Below are positions 60,599 to 64,000 of a stretch of 64,000 nucleotides of DNA, one piece after another. Source of the stretch: a virus; IMG/VR virus record IMGVR_UViG_3300027668_000013, positions 1 through 64,000 of that record. One strand, written 5' to 3'. A model generated the notes under the pieces. The model searched no databases, had not been told where the DNA came from, and worked only from the letters and a program-made list of their open reading frames with translations. The position numbers and the translations under genes were made by a program. Within the stretch, counting starts at the first letter, position 1. Every line of letters begins with the position of its first letter.

Positions 60599-61888
60599 TT
60601 AGAAAGAAATTGCAGCGAATCCTAATTTAGTTCCAAAGAAACCATTAAGTTTTGCTGTAAACTTGTTGTTACCTGCAGTAGCATCAGCTTGAGCTGTTCC
60701 AGTAGGAATATAGATCTCAGTCTGAAGAGGTGCTGAGTATTGACCTTGAAAGTCTCCACCTTGTACATCTGCATGAGTAATAATAATTGAATTGTATTCT
60801 ACAGTTGGATCAACTACAGAGTTAATTCTCTTATCGTAGAATCTTCTTTTAGAAGTATCTCCGAAGTATCCTTTAGCAGCTTCTTCTCTGTCAGCAACTT
60901 GTTTCCAGTATCCTTGTCCAGGATTTCCAGCAACTTTTGTTACAGTAGCAGAAACTTGTCCAGATGCTAAATCATCAGTTGTAGAGAATACAGCGTCAAA
61001 GTTAATAAACTCATACTGATCAAATGGCTCATTAGCCGCTCTACTTACATCAGAATCCTGAGCAACAGCAGTTAATTTAAATCCAAATTCAGTAGGAACT
61101 GTTCCAGTTGAAGCAATGAATTTAATATTTGCTGCAGCAATTGTACCAGTTGCACCTTTGTAAGCTACATCTAATTTAATTTCTCCATCAGCAGTTACTG
61201 TAAACCCATATACAGGGGAAGCAACAGTAGGAGTAACTGTGTCAATTCTAACAAAACCAGTTGCACCAACTGCACCAAAAGTAACTCCAGCTTTAGCAAC
61301 CTTTGTTGATCCTTTAACTACAGCAGCAGTACCCGCAGTAGCTGCATAAGTACCATTAGATACTCTTTCTAATTTGATTTTGTCAGACATGTAATTGTCT
61401 CCATAATCTTTTTGATCAAACAAAGCTGCAATAGAATAAGCCAATTTAGCTTTATCTGTACCAGCAGCAGTGAAATTAACATCACCGATTGTTTGACGCA
61501 TTCCATTAACTCTTACAGAATCTTTTATTAAGACTCTCAATCTGTATTCTGTATCTGCAACAGCAGGAATACTTGTAGACGCTGTTCCGTTATAACCCAA
61601 GGTAACAACCTGTTCCGAAGGAGTGACTTTTCCAAGACCCTCGAACTTCGAAACAGTGTTGCCTTGAATTGGGGAAGACAGAATCGCTATACCGTCTGCA
61701 ATTCCTGCAGCGATAGTTACTTTTTCAAATCGCGGTAATGCTGCAGCAGCAGCTACAGTTGCGATTACGTTTTTACTTTCGTCTATTAGTAAAAGGTCTC
61801 CTTTTTTGATACCTGAAAGATGTGTAACTGAAGCGGTAGTAATACCATCTCCAATCAACACTCTGTTTACATTGTTGTAATTAGACAT
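60599..61888 (-). CDS. Abundant virion structural protein, 429 aa
   Basis: The sequence is alanine-, valine- and threonine-rich, with many beta strands and almost no long helix (MSNYNNVNRVLIGDGITTA, then TVAAAAALPRFEKVTIAAGI). Codon use and composition are even, and it has its own terminator and an AATTATTAA leader, features of highly expressed capsid or tail proteins. It lies between the connector proteins and the neck ring genes. An auxiliary head or tail-barrel role is plausible. It is not the major capsid protein if the partial gene at the window edge is. Confidence 0.55.
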   Translation of the reverse strand: MSNYNNVNRVLIGDGITTASVTHLSGIKKGDLLLIDESKNVIATVAAAAALPRFEKVTIAAGIADGIAILSSPIQGNTVSKFEGLGKVTPSEQVVTLGYNGTASTSIPAVADTEYRLRVLIKDSVRVNGMRQTIGDVNFTAAGTDKAKLAYSIAALFDQKDYGDNYMSDKIKLERVSNGTYAATAGTAAVVKGSTKVAKAGVTFGAVGATGFVRIDTVTPTVASPVYGFTVTADGEIKLDVAYKGATGTIAAANIKFIASTGTVPTEFGFKLTAVAQDSDVSRAANEPFDQYEFINFDAVFSTTDDLASGQVSATVTKVAGNPGQGYWKQVADREEAAKGYFGDTSKRRFYDKRINSVVDPTVEYNSIIITHADVQGGDFQGQYSAPLQTEIYIPTGTAQADATAGNNKFTAKLNGFFGTKLGFAAISF

Positions 61889-61892
61889 AACT

Positions 61893-61914
61893 TTTAAATT
61901 TAAGATTAATAATT
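61893..61914 (-). promoter_or_regulatory. AATTATTAA + TTTAAA leader (minus strand)
   Basis: This is the fourth copy of the leader pattern, on the minus strand: AATTATTAA at 61914-61906, then TTTAAA at 61898-61893, ending just before the structural protein start. The gap has no Shine-Dalgarno-like sequence. Confidence 0.3.
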
Positions 61915-61925
61915 AAAAAAAATTT

Positions 61926-62645
61926 TTATTCAATACTCTGTGTATTCTTTACGTTTGATTGTACTCTTGGTGATTGTAGATTTTCAAGAGAAATATCTAC
62001 TGCCATTTGTACAATTTCTTTATGCATATGCTCACTTAGTTCACAATCAGTTGTTGTACTAAGATTCATTCTTATTGGTTTCTTTATAAATGTAATTAAA
62101 ACATTGCTAATAGTATCATTATCTCCAACTTGAATAAATAAATTACCTTCTTCAAAAAATCCAACAGGATTATTAGCACTTGGCTTATTAAAGGGATCGC
62201 TTCCAAGAGTATACAAATCATCTTGTTGTACTAACTTTATAGAAGATCTTGTTCCACTACAACCTGTTCCTGAAACAAATGCATCTCCTTTTATATAAAA
62301 CATGTACTCTTCTATAGCACCCGAAAGTAGTCCAACATCATTATATAAACCTCCAAGACTTAAATCTGCTTGAGAAACATTTTTTCCAACACTTGTGTAC
62401 TGAGGTACAGGAGTTAAATTTGGAAATCTTGATACAACAAGTTCTTTTAAATCATCTGTACGCTTTTGATTTTCTTCAAATCCTTTTCTATACAAATTGT
62501 TTTTACCATAGCGAGTTTTTACAACTCTGTCCATTGCCTCGTTTAAAGTGATGTCAATTTCTTCGTCCAACATTTCAGGGTATGCGTTGGAATCAACGGC
62601 ATCCCTAAATATTTTGAACTCTAAATGCATTTCGGCAATAGTCAT
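61926..62645 (-). CDS. Head-tail connector (adaptor) protein, 239 aa
   Basis: The N-terminus MTIAEMHLEFKIFRDAVDS, then AYPEMLDEEIDITLNEAMDR and VVKTRYGKN follows the conserved pattern of crAss-like connector proteins beneath the portal: a helical hairpin, then a long beta-rich middle with YNDVGLLSGAIEEYMFY. It is the second gene after the probable capsid protein and lies upstream of the 429-aa structural protein. Its length agrees with this family. Confidence 0.55.
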   Translation of the reverse strand: MTIAEMHLEFKIFRDAVDSNAYPEMLDEEIDITLNEAMDRVVKTRYGKNNLYRKGFEENQKRTDDLKELVVSRFPNLTPVPQYTSVGKNVSQADLSLGGLYNDVGLLSGAIEEYMFYIKGDAFVSGTGCSGTRSSIKLVQQDDLYTLGSDPFNKPSANNPVGFFEEGNLFIQVGDNDTISNVLITFIKKPIRMNLSTTTDCELSEHMHKEIVQMAVDISLENLQSPRVQSNVKNTQSIE

Positions 62646-62658
62646 TTGTTTTTATTCT

Positions 62659-63471
62659 TTACAATTTATCAATAGCTTGTTCAGCTTTCTTTAAACCAAT
62701 TAAAATGTTTTGGTTATCTTTTGATTTCAAATATGCTACTGCAGCATCAATAGAATCTCCAAGTAAAATATCATTAAATCTTAATGGTAAATTATAACCT
62801 TGTCCAACACCATCTTTACTTACAATACCTTTCTTAACTAATTTTATAATCCACACCTTGTCTTCAAAGTAAGGATCTCCAATTATTGCTAAGAATTTTG
62901 CAGGATTCTTTTCCAACTTGTCTCCAAGTAAATTTCTACAAATTTCTGGATCAGTAGTTCCTGGATAAGCACCTAACATGTATAATGCGTTGGCAACTTC
63001 GTCCTGAGTCATTGTTGCAAACTTAGCATAAGATTTTGCTACAATATCTCTTTCTTTATTTTTAGTTTTAGCTTCATCATTAGCAGTAACCATTATAAAT
63101 TCAATACCAGGCCCATTAATTTGACCTTGTGTTGTTGCAATTGTAGGATCTGCTTTTAAAGCATGATACTGCAAGTTGTGAAGTGGTACGTTTTCAGTAT
63201 CTAACTGAACACCTTCTTCTGAAATAATAATAAAAAAATTATCCCAAAAATCACCATTCATTTTCAAAGAACCTTCGTTGAGCCCTAACTCTTCTTCAAA
63301 TTTTGTTTCTTCCTTTTGTGTTAAACCTGTTCTTAATTGGCCAGTACTTTTATTTAAACCAGGAACCCATTTGGTTGCTGTATTATCATACTGTGGTTTA
63401 ACCTTACCAGTCTTTTTGTCTTTTACTCCCCATGATACTTCACGGTCATGTTTTTTTACTGTAACTATCAT
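62659..63471 (-). CDS. Structural protein following the capsid gene, 270 aa
   Basis: This acidic-basic mixed protein (MIVTVKKHDREVSWGVKDK, then FWDNFFIIISEEGVQLD) lies directly after the probable major capsid gene and before the connector, a position that in crAss-like genomes holds a head-completion protein. The C-terminus is helical (DAAVAYLKSKDNQNILIGL). The leader contains a possible TAnnTTTG element overlapping the upstream terminator. No domain is recognised. Confidence 0.5.
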   Translation of the reverse strand: MIVTVKKHDREVSWGVKDKKTGKVKPQYDNTATKWVPGLNKSTGQLRTGLTQKEETKFEEELGLNEGSLKMNGDFWDNFFIIISEEGVQLDTENVPLHNLQYHALKADPTIATTQGQINGPGIEFIMVTANDEAKTKNKERDIVAKSYAKFATMTQDEVANALYMLGAYPGTTDPEICRNLLGDKLEKNPAKFLAIIGDPYFEDKVWIIKLVKKGIVSKDGVGQGYNLPLRFNDILLGDSIDAAVAYLKSKDNQNILIGLKKAEQAIDKL

Positions 63472-63497
63472 TTTCTGTCTTCTTTAAATTTCTTTCC

Positions 63498-63538
63498 CAA
63501 AAATAAAGGAGGGTTGGGGAAATCCCTTCCCCCTCCTT
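63498..63538 (-). terminator. Hairpin after the capsid gene (minus strand)
   Basis: On the minus strand AAGGAGGG (63538-63531) pairs with CCCTCCTT (63513-63506) around an inner GGG-CCC hairpin, followed by TATTTTTG (63505-63498). It separates the capsid gene from the following gene. The same TATTTTTG fits the TAnnTTTG -7 consensus and lies 27 bases before the next ATG, so this site may be both terminator and promoter. Confidence 0.65.
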
Positions 63539-63544
63539 ATTATA

Positions 63545-64000
63545 TTATATTGATCTTAAGATTAATTCTCCACACGATGTTGGATCTTCAACCATGATAC
63601 CACACTGCGATAAGAAGTGAACTTCATACCCGTCAATACCACTTGACCTTTGTATACTAATTGATTTAGCAACTCCTCCATAAGGATCTGTTGAACCATT
63701 AACATGCCACATAGCCATATCTGAATCTTTCATTGCAACCTTTCGGATGTTTGCTCTACCATTCTTTCTACCGAAGTTTAAGATTGAAAATCTGTAAGAC
63801 TCAATTGGTTTTTTAGTAATTGGATGTAAATCTCTGTTTCTGATGATGTCATCATACGGAGAAAATTCCTTAACAGTCAACTCAATACCATTCATAAACG
63901 TTACCGTTCTGAAGTATCCAGTGAATCCTAATTCATCACCCTTACCTGTAATAAACGTTCCTGTATTAGTAACAGTAATGTTATTACCTTTTGCGTACTC
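63545..64000 (-). CDS. Probable major capsid protein, C-terminal part (cut by window edge)
   Basis: The frame is open to the window edge (35 residues before the first internal ATG: EYAKGNNITVTNTGTFITGK and onward), so this is the C-terminal 151 residues of a longer gene. The end (GYEVHFLSQCGIMVEDPTSC, then GELILRSI) resembles the C-terminus of crAss-like HK97-fold major capsid proteins as remembered. The position upstream of connector genes and the terminator that follows agree with a strongly expressed capsid gene. Without the N-terminal half it cannot be confirmed. Confidence 0.55.
   Translation of the reverse strand, partial: EYAKGNNITVTNTGTFITGKGDELGFTGYFRTVTFMNGIELTVKEFSPYDDIIRNRDLHPITKKPIESYRFSILNFGRKNGRANIRKVAMKDSDMAMWHVNGSTDPYGGVAKSISIQRSSGIDGYEVHFLSQCGIMVEDPTSCGELILRSI

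Noticed and set aside
1-64000. CRISPR array, reverse transcriptase/diversity-generating element, integrase or transposase
   Set aside because: Looked for spaced direct repeats, a reverse transcriptase YxDD motif and recombinase motifs; none were seen. Only one short tandem repeat was found.

Overview
The window looks like part of a large, strongly AT-rich tailed-phage genome of the crAss-like type (order Crassvirales), most likely infecting a flavobacterium. The phage assignment rests on three things. First, a 5322-residue protein carries a DFDID active-site motif, as in the virion RNA polymerases of crAss-like phages; Cellulophaga phage phi14:2 gp66 is the studied example. Second, the gene order on the minus strand (capsid protein, ring/connector proteins, one very large beta-rich tail protein, then three or four giant cargo proteins) follows crAss-like order. 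Third, the plus-strand block pairs a replication module with rIIA/rIIB. The flavobacterial host is inferred from an Ig-like domain typical of secreted Bacteroidetes proteins, one TAnnTTTG promoter-like element, A-rich leaders with few Shine-Dalgarno sites, and base composition. No database search was run, so all family names rest on motifs and remembered families.

Block 1 (1-15400, plus strand) is the early/replication block. In order it holds a small unknown protein, an SF2 helicase, a DnaB/RecA-type helicase, a Sak4-like ATPase, two small proteins (one a possible ssDNA-binding protein), a DnaG-type primase, rIIA and rIIB, a RusA-like resolvase, a MazG-like NTP pyrophosphohydrolase, a PD-(D/E)xK exonuclease, small proteins including a winged-helix candidate, and a radical SAM protein resembling spore photoproduct lyase. 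Genes are tightly packed, often with ATGA-type overlaps. Transcription ends at a hairpin at 15365-15399 that has T-tracts on both strands and so can stop transcripts from both directions. No DNA polymerase is present in the window.

Block 2 (64000 down to 15429, minus strand) is the late block. It starts with the C-terminus of a probable major capsid protein cut by the window edge. Connector/ring proteins and an abundant-looking structural protein follow; the capsid gene and the structural protein gene each have their own terminator. Next come a 1674-aa muzzle/tail protein and four cargo-type proteins of 892, 1487, 5322 and 1108 aa. These combine predicted peptidoglycan hydrolase domains, a zincin protease, the RNA polymerase core, a macro-like domain and a PD-(D/E)xK nuclease. 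After these come a tail fibre, an Ig-domain protein and a lysis cassette (YkuD-like endolysin, two holin candidates, spanin candidates). The block ends with further adhesin-like proteins, a beta-helix spike and a GT25-type glycosyltransferase.

Working model (inference): the giant cargo proteins enter the cell with the DNA, locally degrading peptidoglycan. The ejected polymerase then transcribes the plus-strand early block. Later, the minus-strand block makes virions and lysis proteins. The features most worth follow-up are the fused 5322-aa polyprotein (protease + polymerase + macro-like + nuclease), the photolyase-like radical SAM gene, the GT25 gene next to the spike, and the unimolecular-spanin-like protein.
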